From NCBI GenBank assembly GCA_025809375.1, contig CP099514.1, positions 310,001-374,000 on the forward strand: 64,000 nucleotides of DNA, read 5' to 3'. Below the pieces are notes generated by a model. That model was not told where the DNA came from and made no database searches. It saw only the letters and a list, made by a program, of their open reading frames with translations. Positions 30,801-39,500 of the stretch are shown piece by piece. Origin of the DNA: Bacillus zhangzhouensis. Its GTDB lineage: Bacteria; Bacillota; Bacilli; Bacillales; Bacillaceae. How positions within the stretch are numbered: position 1 is the first letter of the stretch; each line of letters begins with the position of its first letter. The position numbers were made by a program, and so were the translations under genes.

Positions 30801-32582
30801 ACGCTGCCTGAATATATGGTGCCTTCATGGATCATAAAGCTAGACCATTTTCCAATGACGGCCAATGGAAAAGTTAATCTGAAAGCATTGCCATCTCCTG
30901 ATATGGAAGCGAACCAAACGGCATACGAAGCACCAAGAGACGAAGTTGAAACAATGCTTTGCGGCATTTGGGAAGATGTCCTTGGCGTCAGCCAAGTCGG
31001 CATTCGCGATCACTTCTTCTTCCTTGGCGGAGATTCGATTAAAGGCATCCAAATGGCAAGCCGACTCACGCAAGCAGGCTGGAAGCTCGATATGAAACTT
31101 CTATTCCAATACCCAACGATTGCGGAGCTGCGCCCATATATTGAGGAAGCCGATCAAATGACAGCCGACCAGTCACCTGTCGAAGGAGAAGTCATTTTAA
31201 CACCGATTCAGCGCTGGTTCTTTGAACGAGCATTCAGCGACCAGCACCATTGGAATCTCTCGATGATGCTTCATGCGCCAAATGGATTTGATCTTTCCAT
31301 TACAGAACAAGTCATGCATAAACTACTTTCGCATCATGATGCACTGCGTATGGTATACAGGCAGGAACATGGCGGCATCCTGCAATACAACCAGCGGGAG
31401 CTCACGGAGCCGATGGCAATTATTTCTCATGATGTCTCAAAAGAGCACGACGTGAAACAGGCTATTTCCACATATGCCAATGAATATCAGCGTCAGCTGA
31501 ATCTTGAGACAGGTCCGTTGATGAAAGTGATTTGTTTCCATGCAGAAGATGGCGATCATTTACTCATCGTGACACACCATTTAGTCATTGATGGTGTCTC
31601 ATGCCGAATTTTACTAGAGGACTTTATGTCTCTATATCAGCAGGCAGCTCAGGGACAAAGGCTTGTACTGCCGCTGAAAACTCATTCTTTTAAAGAATGG
31701 GCAGAGGCCATTGAACGTTATGCACAGTCACAGCCATTAAAAAGGGAGCAGGAGTATTGGACAGAGATTGAAAGCAAACCATTCACTGCATTACCTGTTG
31801 ATCATGAAGTGACGAAAAGAAAAGTTGCCCAAACCAAATCAGTTCAAATGCAGCTGACAGAAACAGAAACTGAGCAACTTTTGACCGATATTCATCTGCC
31901 GTACACAACGGAAATGACCGATATTCTTTTATGTGCTCTCGGTCTTGCTGTTCAAGAGTGGACAGGTGAGTCCCATGTACATGTGCAGCTTGAAGGTCAT
32001 GGAAGAGAGGATATTTTATCAGGGCTGGATGTCTCTCGTACGATTGGCTGGTTTACGAGTATGTATCCTGTTGTTATTGAAGCGAAGCCGGATCAGACCA
32101 TAGCTGATGCTATTAAAGGAACGAAAGAAATGCTGCGGCGTGTGCCAAATAAAGGAATTGGCTACGGGATTTTAAAATATATGACAGCCACTGAACCGTC
32201 AGGACAGCACGTACATCCTGAAATCAGTTTGAACTATCTTGGACAGATTGATCATGAAGTGACGACAGAACTTTTTGGGCCGTCTGCTTATGATATGGGA
32301 CGGCAAGCAAGCCCTGATTCGGAAACTGTTTATAAGCTGAACCTTAGTGGTCTTGTTCAACACAATCAATTCATTTTGTCTTGTTCCTATTGTGCAAGTG
32401 AATATGAAGAACAGACGATACAGCAGTTCATGGCATTGTTGAAGGAAAAAATTCAATCCATTATCACCCATTGCTTAGCGCAGCACGAACGTGAATATAC
32501 GCCAAGTGACTTCTCTGCGGCTGACCTTGAAATGGATGAAATGGACGACATTTTTGACATGCTTGAGGAGAAATTGACTTAA
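21888..32582 (+). CDS. srfAB: Surfactin-family (pumilacidin) synthetase subunit B, modules 4-6
   Basis: This NRPS of 3564 residues has the order C-A-T, C-A-T, C-A-T-E. The first C domain (HHIIMDGWS, about residue 142) is of the type that follows an epimerised donor, fitting D-Leu from SrfAA. Pocket residues are DAFFFGITI (aliphatic, unlike the Val code DAFWIGGTF of surfactin), DLTKVGHIG (Asp, an exact match to the known code) and DAWFLGNVV (Leu). Thiolation motifs are AGGHSL (985), LGGHSL (2023) and LGGDSI (3046); E motifs are HHLVIDG and EGHGRED. Start ATG follows GAAGAGGTGG, 21 bp after srfAA. In B. subtilis the competence peptide gene comS lies out of frame in module 4; I found no convincing equivalent here. 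Confidence 0.95.
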   Translation: MSKQKIQKVYPLTPMQEGMLYHAMLDPNSSSYFTQLELGISGDFDLDLFEKSLNELVRTYDILRTAFVYQQLQKPRQVVLAERHLDVYRENLSHLNDQEQKKVLDQYKKQVRKQGFHLTNDLLLKVAVFQLNETNWHLIWSNHHIIMDGWSMGVLMKKLFHYYESYRNGRTPDRSQGKPYADYIQWLGKQNKQEAEDYWKKRLDGAVQQQGLLQQKETNGQYDHQEWTFTWDAQTVQDIQNAARQCQVTAPNLFQAVWSVLLGTYRAADDVTFGTVVSGRPPSVSGIERMAGLFINTIPVRVTLDQEQTFKQLFQKVQQHALEAENYDFMPLYDIQQKTAAGGKLFDHLVGFENYPLDQELSGDTMSARLGFAIDVKDGFEQTNFDLNVLVYPGETWTLKIKYNALAFEEKVIENISKHLTNLMKQIIHNPDVRLHEVTCITEEEKQQIEAWNQTERDYPKHLSIPELLNERIKVQPDHPALVEGERTFTYEELGQEIRRLAGSLVENGVQPGDAVAVYMNRSADAVIAILAVLYAGAAYVPIEPGQPEERIRWMLEDSSVAILLYADNLPPVDESIKAVRMTGMSHHSQAELSVQTSPSQLAYIMFTSGSTGRPKGVQIEHQHIVRLACSQEKVGLNKSDRMAHTGAVSFDAITFEIFTTLLNGGTLYPVDRDTLLDIHRFEQFIQTHQITALFLTTGLFNQLAQQRPQMFKGLKTLFTGGDVINVKSAELVKKHHPALTLLNIYGPTENTTISTVYEVRGDETGSIPIGQPINHTSAYILDDYQRLQPIGAPGELYVGGDGVSRGYIKRPDLTDQVFMADPFKPSGRIYRTGDLARYGADGQIEFLGRADDQVKIRGFRIELGEIETVLHQEASIDDAVVLVQPLSSDEKEIIAYFTGALTEEEVRDLINQKLPAYMVPHHVMKLDTFALTSNGKVDRKALPKPDEVQHKIIPPETETEKALAEIWEELLGKTIGVDEHFFMAGGHSLKAMMMSAKVQEVLQKEVPIQVIFEKPTIRSLAAYIDQDGQEETGHPILPAEQADEYPVSPAQRRLYILQTLEPGSTNYHIPIVLTLEGTLEYQRLKSAFNQLIQTHEILRTSFHMNGENIVQRVHEWTAFDLPVHDIKEEEAEVFLAERQSPFDLTAAPLLRAQLLKVSENRHLLVLEAHHLITDGSSMKTFIQDLAKAYDGEALAERAIHYKDYAVWQLSEEETEKQKEHEAYWLKQFEGDLPVLELPTDYPRPAERDFSGGRFMFGCDQATTQRIHELLQKTDTTMYMFLLSAFQVLLATYSGQEDIIVGSPVAGRTHPDIQDMPGMFINTIAIRGKPEQTKTFLQLLEEIKETSVDAFAHQSYPLEELIARLPLDRDTTRSPLFSVSFNMQNMEVPALKLGDLHISPYAIQHHSVKFDLSLEAFEREGALKLSLDYAAALFKEETVRQFGTHLLAIIREAVRHPEEQIGLLHILDQREQIERLEKKAEGQTNRHQPFHVQFSRQAQETPDAIAVMDDQRKLTYRELEDMSHALSCELKKRGVEKENTVALILDRSVYIIVSMLGVLKAGGAFVPIDPAFPAERIRFTLEDSGAKVIVTNESLADSYQNRKSIQVVQVEQAVRQSHPLELPEVSVDQLAYVIYTSGTTGKPKGVQLTHRNLSHYVNWMTNEVTLQECDRTALLSSYAYDLGYTSIFPVLKAGGTLYVPREDVYTNPVRLMRLIDEQELTYIKMTPSLFHMMADSKEHSFNALRLVVLGGEPVIPEDVETFMMQHPCVAVMNHYGPTETTIGTVTKLITPQELDALKERSLIGQPIAHTRALVCNQQQRLVPYGAPGELYISGEGVSRGYLNQPKLTAERFLENPYDPQERMYRTGDLVRQHANGDIEFLGRVDDQVKIRGYRIEKQEIEHAARALASIQEAYVKVLHLFRLPELALYYTAPEHIGTLTFRENLAETLPDYMIPTYFVKVDHIPLTQNGKVDAKSLPLPHEVHMNRTAHVAPETELERMLCDIWSEVLGVEQMGVLDHFFELGGHSLKGMVLLSKVQAKLNKHVPLKVLFEKPTIRAMAAYLEETDSSVVTSIQPAEKQDFYPVSSAQKRMYVLQQLHPEAVTYHMPAVLMMEGSLDVKQLEAALQALIDRHESLRTAFVEIDGVPVQKVYRQVPFTLEVVEIEGDQEQSVVESFITPFALHQAPLMRAKVAKLSDEKYVFMMDMHHIIADGVTRSLLIQELAELYEKKPLPPVQLHYKDYAVWQQEEKQQALLEKQRQYWLEQYAQPPEDLALPLDFPRPHVQSFEGGRVDRWLSAEKVQAIKTLMAEKGVSLNMVMQTALAIFLSKLTGQTDIVIGAVTAGRTHASMERVPGMFVNTLALRNEVQPEETTAQLLEKMKDRSLSAYEHQEFPFEELVAQLDLPKDSSRNPLFSVMLTTDDRDLTLPDLNGLKLSHKPQDTVHAKFDVTLGVFEENDQVGLRFEYAAALFKKSTIQRWSRYIEKIIDEMLAKQNQPISMLSILTEEEKRELINEWSGPALDVPSDQTVHALIDSKAHEAPHQKAATFCGTSWTYKELNHRANVVASRLVSSGIKPGDRAGILTRPSLHMTAAVLGVLKAGAAFVPIDADYPAQRIAYMLEDCGAEVLLIQKGLSAPPSFTGHVLFIEDAVEGEAHEIQVHIKPTDLAYMIYTSGTTGQPKGVMVEHQSLVNLAFWHNDSFQVTHKDRTAKYAGFGFDASIWEMFPTWIAGAELHIIDEAIRLDMIKLNAYFNEEGITIAFLPTQLCEQFMSMDNHSLRYLLTGGDKLKQVKPVPYKLVNNYGPTENTVVATSGVINPEQSTIPIGTAIANTRFYIMGSLYDLSPPGVPGELVIAGKGLARGYWNLPEETDKRFVPDPFYPGERMYRTGDLVKWTENGELIYLGRIDHQVNIRGFRIELSEIEAQLLTLDSVKEAVVTTVKDAGDQDALAAYVITEENDTDTGDLKERLKHTLPEYMVPSWIIKLDHFPMTANGKVNLKALPSPDMEANQTAYEAPRDEVETMLCGIWEDVLGVSQVGIRDHFFFLGGDSIKGIQMASRLTQAGWKLDMKLLFQYPTIAELRPYIEEADQMTADQSPVEGEVILTPIQRWFFERAFSDQHHWNLSMMLHAPNGFDLSITEQVMHKLLSHHDALRMVYRQEHGGILQYNQRELTEPMAIISHDVSKEHDVKQAISTYANEYQRQLNLETGPLMKVICFHAEDGDHLLIVTHHLVIDGVSCRILLEDFMSLYQQAAQGQRLVLPLKTHSFKEWAEAIERYAQSQPLKREQEYWTEIESKPFTALPVDHEVTKRKVAQTKSVQMQLTETETEQLLTDIHLPYTTEMTDILLCALGLAVQEWTGESHVHVQLEGHGREDILSGLDVSRTIGWFTSMYPVVIEAKPDQTIADAIKGTKEMLRRVPNKGIGYGILKYMTATEPSGQHVHPEISLNYLGQIDHEVTTELFGPSAYDMGRQASPDSETVYKLNLSGLVQHNQFILSCSYCASEYEEQTIQQFMALLKEKIQSIITHCLAQHEREYTPSDFSAADLEMDEMDDIFDMLEEKLT
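29427..31229 (+). repeat. Near-identical A-T cassette, copy 2 (srfAB module 6)
   Basis: Second copy of the 1803-bp segment at 18714-20516, spanning the whole A domain, the thiolation domain and the first residues of the E domain. The flanking C and E domains are only ordinarily similar, so a segment was copied, not a whole module. Confidence 0.95.
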
Positions 32583-32629
32583 CAACAACACGAGTTGAGT
32601 CATAAAAACAGGAAGGGAGGATGAAATAG

Positions 32630-35600
32630 ATGAGTCTATTTAAAAGGGATCAAGTTCAAGACATGTATTATCTGTCACCGATGCAAGAAGGAATGCTGTT
32701 TCATACCCTCCATCATCAAGAAAAGGGCTTTTATGTAGAGCAAATGGATATGAACGTTAAGGGCACACTGCGTCACGACTTACTTGAGAAAAGCATGAAT
32801 ATCATCGTGGAGCGGTACGATATTTTTCGTACCGTGTTTCTCCACGAAAAAGTAAAACGCCCTGTCCAAGTTGTACTAAAGGAGCGTCCTTTTACACTTG
32901 ATGTTGTGGACTTGCAAAATCTTTCTGAAGACGAACAGCTTGAACGTATTGAGAAATTCAAACAACAGGATCAGCTGAGAGGATTTGACCTCTCGAAGGA
33001 TTCTCTCATGCGGTCATCTGTTTTCAAAACGGGTCCTGCCAGCTATCGCTGGATATGGAGCTATCATCATATCCTTTTGGATGGCTGGTGCTTTGGACTT
33101 GTGGTGCAGGAGTTATTTGCAATTTACCATGCACTTTTACATGACGTCCCTTACAAGCTAGAACCGGTCAAACCATATAAAGAATATATAAAGTGGCTGG
33201 AAAAACAAGATAAACAAGCATCACTTCAATATTGGCAGCAATCATTAGCAGGGTTTGATGGACAATTGACCTTTAAAGAACAGCGAAAACAAACGAATGA
33301 ACATGAATTAGGTGAAATTGAATGGTCCATGAGCAAAGAAGAAACGGCTGCTTTATCAGAGTTAGCGCTGCAGCAAAATGCGACGCTAAGCAGTGCGCTT
33401 CAATCAGTTTGGTCGATTCTGCTGAGCAGGTATCAGCGGTCAAATGATGTGCTGTTTGGAACAGTTGTGTCAGGACGTCCGGCAAACTTGGCTGGCGTTG
33501 ACAGGATGGTTGGATTGTTCATCAATGTCATCCCAAGAAGAATTCAGCTGACAGACCACATGACATTTCGTGCGCTCCTGTCAGAAACACAGCAGCAGTC
33601 TCTTGCAGCCGAGCCGCACCAATATATTCCGATTTATGATATTCAGGCAAAGACAGGTCAGCAGCAGCTCATTGATCATATTGTCGTGTTTGAAAATGTC
33701 CCAGCCGCAAAGAAGGACGAGCAAGAGGCACAATTAGGGTTCACGGTGGAGGACATGAATGTCTATGAAAAATCAAACTATGATCTCAATCTTCTCGCAT
33801 CGCCTGGAGAAGAATTACAATTGAAACTGGCCTTTAACAAAAGAGCGTTTGATCCTCAATTTGTTCACAAGTTAAAGGAACAGCTCAATCTATTGATAAA
33901 TGAGGCGGTCAAGCATCCAGATCAATCGGTTCATACACTCTCACTTGTCACGAAAAAGGAAAAACAGCTGATTCTTGAGGAATGGAATGCACCTGAGCTT
34001 GAGCATGACCAGTTGTATTTGTCGAAATGGTTTGAGCATAATGTCCGCAAACAGCCAAATGCAGTGGCACTATCTGCAGAAGAGCAAACGATGACATATG
34101 CCGAGCTGAATGAACAGGCCAATCGATTGGCAAGGCATTTGCAAAAAAATGGGGTCGAACATCAAACGGTCATCGCGATTTTAGCCGATCGAACACCTGA
34201 ACTCATTGTCAGTCTGCTTGCTGTCTTAAAAGCTGGCGCAGCCTATGTGCCAATTGATCCCGATTATCCAGAAAGCCGCATTCAATACATGCTTAAAGAC
34301 AGCGGAGCGACGCATCTTCTGACTCACTCATCCTTTATTGGTCAGGCGAAGGGGCTCGGGTTTGCTGGCACGTATCTGTTTGCAGATGATCAGGAAATTT
34401 CACTCATGAGCTCAGAGAATCTGCCGCTAGAAGCAGGTTTACACGATATGGCTTATATCATGTATACATCAGGTACAACGGGTCAGCCAAAAGGCATCAT
34501 GACAACCCATTCCAATATTGCCCGGGTGGTCAAAAATACGAACTACTTAACCATTTCAGAAACAGATACACTGCTGTCACTATCCAACAGCGTATTTGAT
34601 GGCTTTACCTTTGATGTATATGGTGCGCTTTTAAACGGAGCGAAGCTTGTTCTGCCGAAAAAAGACACCATTTTAGATATGCACGAGCTGACGGAGCTGA
34701 TTAAAAGAGAAAGCATTTCTGTCATGTTTGTTCCAACTGCTTTATTTCATCTTCTCGTTGATGAAGAAACCGATTGGATGCGCAGTGTGCGCAAGGTGCT
34801 GTTCGGAGGGGAACGGGCATCTGTACAGCATGTGAGAAAAGCCTTTGATGTCATGGGCAAAGGCAGACTAATCAATGTCTACGGCCCAACCGAATCAACG
34901 GTTTTCGCCACCTATTATCCTGTAGATGAAGCTCCGCAGGCAGAAGCACATTCTATTCCAATTGGAAAGCCGATTAACCAAACGGGTGCTTATATATTGA
35001 GCCAGCAAGGACAGCTTCAGCCGATTGGCATGGTCGGAGAACTTTGTCTCAGCGGCAAAGGGCTTGCGAAGGGGTATTTGAATCGTCCTGATCTGACAAA
35101 AGAAGCCTTTATCACGCATCCATTCGTTGCGGGAGAAAGGCTGTATCGTACGGGAGATTTGGCATATTTTCGAGCAGACGGTCTGATTGAGTATGCAGGC
35201 AGGGTGGACGATCAGGTAAAAATTCGCGGCCATCGAATTGAGCTGACAGAAATTGAAGCCCACCTTCTCATGCATCCAGGCGTAAAGCAAGCAGCCATTA
35301 TAACTGATCAGCAAGACACGCAGTATACAAGACTGCTCGCCTATATGACGTGTGAGGAGGAGTGGAAGGACAAAGTTGATGTGATCAAGTCAGGGCTGAA
35401 GGAGAAGCTTCCGGCTTACATGCAACCTCATGAGCTGATCAGACTTGAGAAAATGCCGCTTACACCAAATGGAAAGGTTGATAAACGTCAGCTACCAAAG
35501 CCAGACGCACCTCAAGGGAACCGCCATGTGAAGCTTCCGGCAAATGAGGTAGAACAAAAGCTGCTTGTTATGTGGCGAGAAGTGCTTGAACGAGATGATA

Positions 35601-36463
35601 TCAGTACAGATGACCATTTCTTTGAGCTTGGTGGACATTCTTTAAAAGCGATGTCGCTGTTATCAAAGTTGTCGAAGGAATTTGATGTTCAAGTGCCTAT
35701 TCACTTGCTGTTTGAGACGCCTACAATTGAAGCAATCAGCCGTTATATTCAACAGCAGGATCATGAAGCTTCCAGCTATCTTGTATTCAATGAATCTCAA
35801 ACTCCAACAGTCTTTGCTCTTCCGCCATTACCGGGCTATGGCTTTATCTATCAGGAAGCTGCAAAAACACTCGATAGCGTTCGTCTGATTGCTTTTGACT
35901 TTATTGAAGATGATCATCGTATGACGCAATACGTTCAGCATATCCAGCACCTTCAGCCTGAGGGGCCGCTGACGTTGATGGGCTACTCTGGCGGGTGCTA
36001 TCTTGCTTTTGAGCTCGTTCAATTGCTTGAACGAGAAGGGCGGAAGGTGGAAAAGGTCATCATGATCGATTCCTATAAGAAAATTGGAGAAAGTGATTTA
36101 GAAGGACGATCCATTGATGACGATATCGCAGCGATTGTCCATCAGTCGAAGCAAAGTGAGCTTGCCCAAAAAGAGCTCGTTCAAGAAGAGCTTGCTCAAA
36201 AAACGCGGGGCTATTATGAAACATTTGTCAGGGGGGTGAATCAAGGAAAGATACAAGCAGATATTGATTTCATCCAATCGGAAGAGCAAATTGAGATTCC
36301 AGAATGGATGGATAGTTGGGAAGATGCGACGACCGGTGCTTATTGTCATTATCAAGGCTATGGTCAACACGCTGACATGTTCAAAAACAAAGAATGTGCG
36401 GTCCAAAACGCCCAGCTGATCAAAAAGATAGTCAATCCAAAAAATAGAGAAGCCGTTTTGTAA
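32630..36463 (+). CDS. srfAC: Surfactin-family (pumilacidin) synthetase subunit C, module 7 with thioesterase
   Basis: This 1277-residue NRPS ends the lipopeptide line: C (HHILLDGWC, about residue 146), A (YTSGTTGQPKG, 611), T (LGGHSLKAM, 1000) and a type I thioesterase (GYSGG nucleophile, about 1117; candidate His in GYGQHAD). Pocket residues DGFFLGVVF resemble Ile codes, fitting the Ile/Val at position 7 of pumilacidin or lichenysin rather than Leu of surfactin. The TE should release the heptapeptide by lactone closure onto the fatty-acid hydroxyl. Start ATG has GGGAGG nine bases upstream and lies 47 bp after srfAB. In B. subtilis srfAD follows directly; here it is displaced by two large genes. 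Confidence 0.95.
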   Translation: MSLFKRDQVQDMYYLSPMQEGMLFHTLHHQEKGFYVEQMDMNVKGTLRHDLLEKSMNIIVERYDIFRTVFLHEKVKRPVQVVLKERPFTLDVVDLQNLSEDEQLERIEKFKQQDQLRGFDLSKDSLMRSSVFKTGPASYRWIWSYHHILLDGWCFGLVVQELFAIYHALLHDVPYKLEPVKPYKEYIKWLEKQDKQASLQYWQQSLAGFDGQLTFKEQRKQTNEHELGEIEWSMSKEETAALSELALQQNATLSSALQSVWSILLSRYQRSNDVLFGTVVSGRPANLAGVDRMVGLFINVIPRRIQLTDHMTFRALLSETQQQSLAAEPHQYIPIYDIQAKTGQQQLIDHIVVFENVPAAKKDEQEAQLGFTVEDMNVYEKSNYDLNLLASPGEELQLKLAFNKRAFDPQFVHKLKEQLNLLINEAVKHPDQSVHTLSLVTKKEKQLILEEWNAPELEHDQLYLSKWFEHNVRKQPNAVALSAEEQTMTYAELNEQANRLARHLQKNGVEHQTVIAILADRTPELIVSLLAVLKAGAAYVPIDPDYPESRIQYMLKDSGATHLLTHSSFIGQAKGLGFAGTYLFADDQEISLMSSENLPLEAGLHDMAYIMYTSGTTGQPKGIMTTHSNIARVVKNTNYLTISETDTLLSLSNSVFDGFTFDVYGALLNGAKLVLPKKDTILDMHELTELIKRESISVMFVPTALFHLLVDEETDWMRSVRKVLFGGERASVQHVRKAFDVMGKGRLINVYGPTESTVFATYYPVDEAPQAEAHSIPIGKPINQTGAYILSQQGQLQPIGMVGELCLSGKGLAKGYLNRPDLTKEAFITHPFVAGERLYRTGDLAYFRADGLIEYAGRVDDQVKIRGHRIELTEIEAHLLMHPGVKQAAIITDQQDTQYTRLLAYMTCEEEWKDKVDVIKSGLKEKLPAYMQPHELIRLEKMPLTPNGKVDKRQLPKPDAPQGNRHVKLPANEVEQKLLVMWREVLERDDISTDDHFFELGGHSLKAMSLLSKLSKEFDVQVPIHLLFETPTIEAISRYIQQQDHEASSYLVFNESQTPTVFALPPLPGYGFIYQEAAKTLDSVRLIAFDFIEDDHRMTQYVQHIQHLQPEGPLTLMGYSGGCYLAFELVQLLEREGRKVEKVIMIDSYKKIGESDLEGRSIDDDIAAIVHQSKQSELAQKELVQEELAQKTRGYYETFVRGVNQGKIQADIDFIQSEEQIEIPEWMDSWEDATTGAYCHYQGYGQHADMFKNKECAVQNAQLIKKIVNPKNREAVL

Positions 36464-36471
36464 ACTTTAGA

Positions 36472-36502
36472 TCAGGCAGGTGCACATAGCAGCCCTGCCT
36501 GA
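36472..36502 (+). repeat. Perfect inverted repeat between srfAC and the depsipeptide synthetase genes
   Basis: TCAGGCAGG (36472-36480) and CCTGCCTGA (36494-36502) form a 9-bp stem with a 13-nt loop, eight bases after the srfAC stop. It is followed by CAAAAAA, not a T run, so it is not a normal terminator on the plus strand. It may be an mRNA-stabilising or processing hairpin or a trace of the insertion junction. Confidence 0.8.
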
Positions 36503-36523
36503 CAAAAAAGGAAAGGAACTCAT

Positions 36524-39500
36524 ATGAAACCATCAATTATGAATGAATCAAATGTACATGAATCAATGGATACGATTTTACAAGATGTACAGAGAACCAT
36601 TTTACAAACCAACGAAATCGAACGCTTCGCTGTTTTTTCTCGTGAAAAAACCATTCGGCCGCGGCCATATCACCTCTCTCATTTATTTCTCGACAATCAC
36701 ATGGAGCAGGAGGCCGTATCTGAATCGATACAGACGCAAACGGCTTCCCCTGCTTTAGCGGACATGCCGCCAGCCCTTTCCTATGGAGGGGATCTAGATG
36801 TTAAGGCAGGAGCCCAAACCTTGCAGGACGCCTTAATGGAGGCAGCAAAAACGACAAATGGGCTGACTTATATCGTCAATAGTGAAAATGAACTCACGCA
36901 ATCCTATGCGCAGTTAAAGGAGGACGCCGAGCGGGTTCTGACAGGTTTGAGGGCGTTAGGACTTGAACCGGGTGATCCTGTGTTTTTTCAGTTTTCATCC
37001 AATCATGCGATGATAACAGCCTTTTGGGCGTGTGTGTTAGGCGGATTTGTTCCAACACTAGTGTCCGCTGCAACGACCTATCGGGAAATGAATGCCGCCG
37101 TGAAGAAGCTTCATCATGCGTGGAACCTGCTGGAGCATCCGCTCATTTTAACAGATGACTCGCTGATTGATGAGGTGCAAGGATTAGCCTTATTGTGGCA
37201 TACAGACCAGTTGCGTGTCGCAGCCGTTGAGCCGATGCTTTCTTTAGAAAGAGATATAGAAGCTTATCCAGCGTCACCGGATGATTCAGTCTTTTTTATC
37301 TTAACGTCTGGAAGTACAGGCATGCCCAAATGCGTAGAGCATTCTCATCGAAGTGTGCTGGCGAATGTCAAAGGGACAGTGGCAGCCAATCAATTTACAC
37401 AAGAAGATGTATCGTTAGACTGGATGCCTTTAGATCATATTGGTGGCATTGTGATGTTTCACCTTGTCAATGTGTACACGGGCTGTGAGCAGGTTCGGGC
37501 AAGAACAGATGATTTTATCGCTCAACCGTTGCGCTGGCTTGACTGGATGGACCGGTATCGTGCAACGAAGACATGGGCGCCTAACTTCGCATTTGCGATG
37601 ATCAATGATTATGAGAAAGAGATTTCGTCAGGATCTTGGGATCTTTCTGCCATGACCTGTATGATCAATGGGGCAGAAGCGGTCGTACCGAAGACGATTC
37701 ACCGATTTTTACATTTGCTGGCTCCGCATGGCTTAAAGGGAGATGTCATTAGACCGGCATTCGGCATGTCGGAAATCTCTTCAGCCGTTGTCTTCTCTTT
37801 TGCGATAGAGCGGGGAAACGAAAACAGCGGGGTTCTAACCTTTGAGGAAACATCACTGACAGAGCAGCTAAAACCAGCAGAGGCACGTGAGACAGGAACC
37901 GTCAGCTTTACAGAGCTGGGAAGACCAATTCCGGGTATCACAATTCGTATCGTTAATCATCGGCATGAGCTTCTTCCCGAAGATCATATTGGCAGTGTGC
38001 AAATTAAAGGGCCGACGATAATGAAGGGCTATTACAAGAATGACGAAGCGAATCAAGAAGTCTTTCAAACAGACGGCTGGTTTCACACGGGGGATTTAGG
38101 TTTTCTGCACGAAGGAAGGCTGACATTAACCGGTAGAGAAAAAGACATGATCATCATCAACGGGAAAAATTATCACAACTATGAAATTGAAGTTATTGCA
38201 GAGGAAGTACCAGGCGTCGAAACGAGCTTTGTAGCGGCTTGTTCCGCTCGAATGGAAGCATCTGCATCCGACGAGCTGATTCTCTTTTTTACACCGAAGC
38301 TGTATGAACCTTCTTATATCATGAGGGTAAGTCAGGATATTCAATCCCATATTGCAACAAAAATGGGTCTATCTGCATCGCGTGTGATTCCTGTCCAGAA
38401 GCATGCCTTTCCGAAAACAAGCTCTGGAAAAATAGAAAGGGCACAGCTCAAGAAGCGATGGCAGGAAGGCGAATTCGATGAAATCATCAAGGAGCTGGAC
38501 ATTAGATTTGAAAATGAACACACCTTGCCTGATTGGAGTTTACAAAAGAAGTGGACACCTGCTCCGCTTCATGATGCTGAAAAACAAACAGCAGGGAACA
38601 TAGTGATCTTTGCCGACACATTAGGGCTGGCAGATCAATTGAAATCTCTTTCAAGCAACGAACAAACTTATATTACGGTTGAGCCGGGTCAAGCTTTCAC
38701 ACAACTCACACATACACACTTCATCATTCACCCGAATCGACCGTCTGACTACGAGCAACTCTTTGAGACGCTCCGTTTGTATGGCGTTTCGGTGAAACAA
38801 ATCATTCATCTTTGGAACTACACAAATCAAGAAGACACACTTCATGCAGCGAGGGCGAAAGAAGCGCAGAAAACTGGCAGCATGAGTGCATTATATGTAA
38901 CAAAAGCGATCGCTGCCTATAAGGAGCCTGTAGAGATCACCTTTGTCTCTTCTCATGCGGTGAATTTGCCGGAAGATCAAACACATGATGTGGAAAAAGC
39001 AACGACAGCAGGATTGATGACAGCTGTCCAGCATGAATGGCCGTTTATCAAGGTGCGGTGTCTTGATTTTTCTCTGGCAGAATCGGATGCCGGCCGTTCT
39101 CATGCATCAGCGATCATGACAGAGCTCACACATGACACAAGTCATCATATCGCCGCTTATCGCGAAGGTGTTCGTTATATTCCTCTTTTAACACCGCTTC
39201 ATCTGGAAAAAGAACAAAGGGTGAAGAAACCGCCATTTAAATCATCCGGGTTTTACGTGATGACAGGCGGGCTTGGCGGCATTGGACGGATGCTGAGTGA
39301 GCACCTGCTGACATCCTATCAAGCGCATCTTGTGCTGGTTGGAAGAAAGGCGCGAGAGGCTTTATCTGTGGAGAAGCAAGACGTATTGATTTCACTTGAG
39401 AAACTAGCGGAAAAGCGCGGCGGCACTGTTCTTTATGAAAAGGTCGACATCACTGACGCACAAGCCATTGAAGCCCTGATCTCAAGACAAGAGACGGCTT

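Noticed and set aside
36472..36502. Hairpin after srfAC as an intrinsic terminator
   Set aside because: The stem is followed by CAAAAAA on the plus strand, with no T tract, so it should not terminate the operon.
36524..38500. First domain of the inserted synthetase as a fatty-acyl-AMP ligase for a second lipopeptide
   Set aside because: The domain is followed by KR and T in both subunits and the whole order mirrors CesA/CesB; a fatty-acid loader would not be expected to recur in mid-line with a KR.
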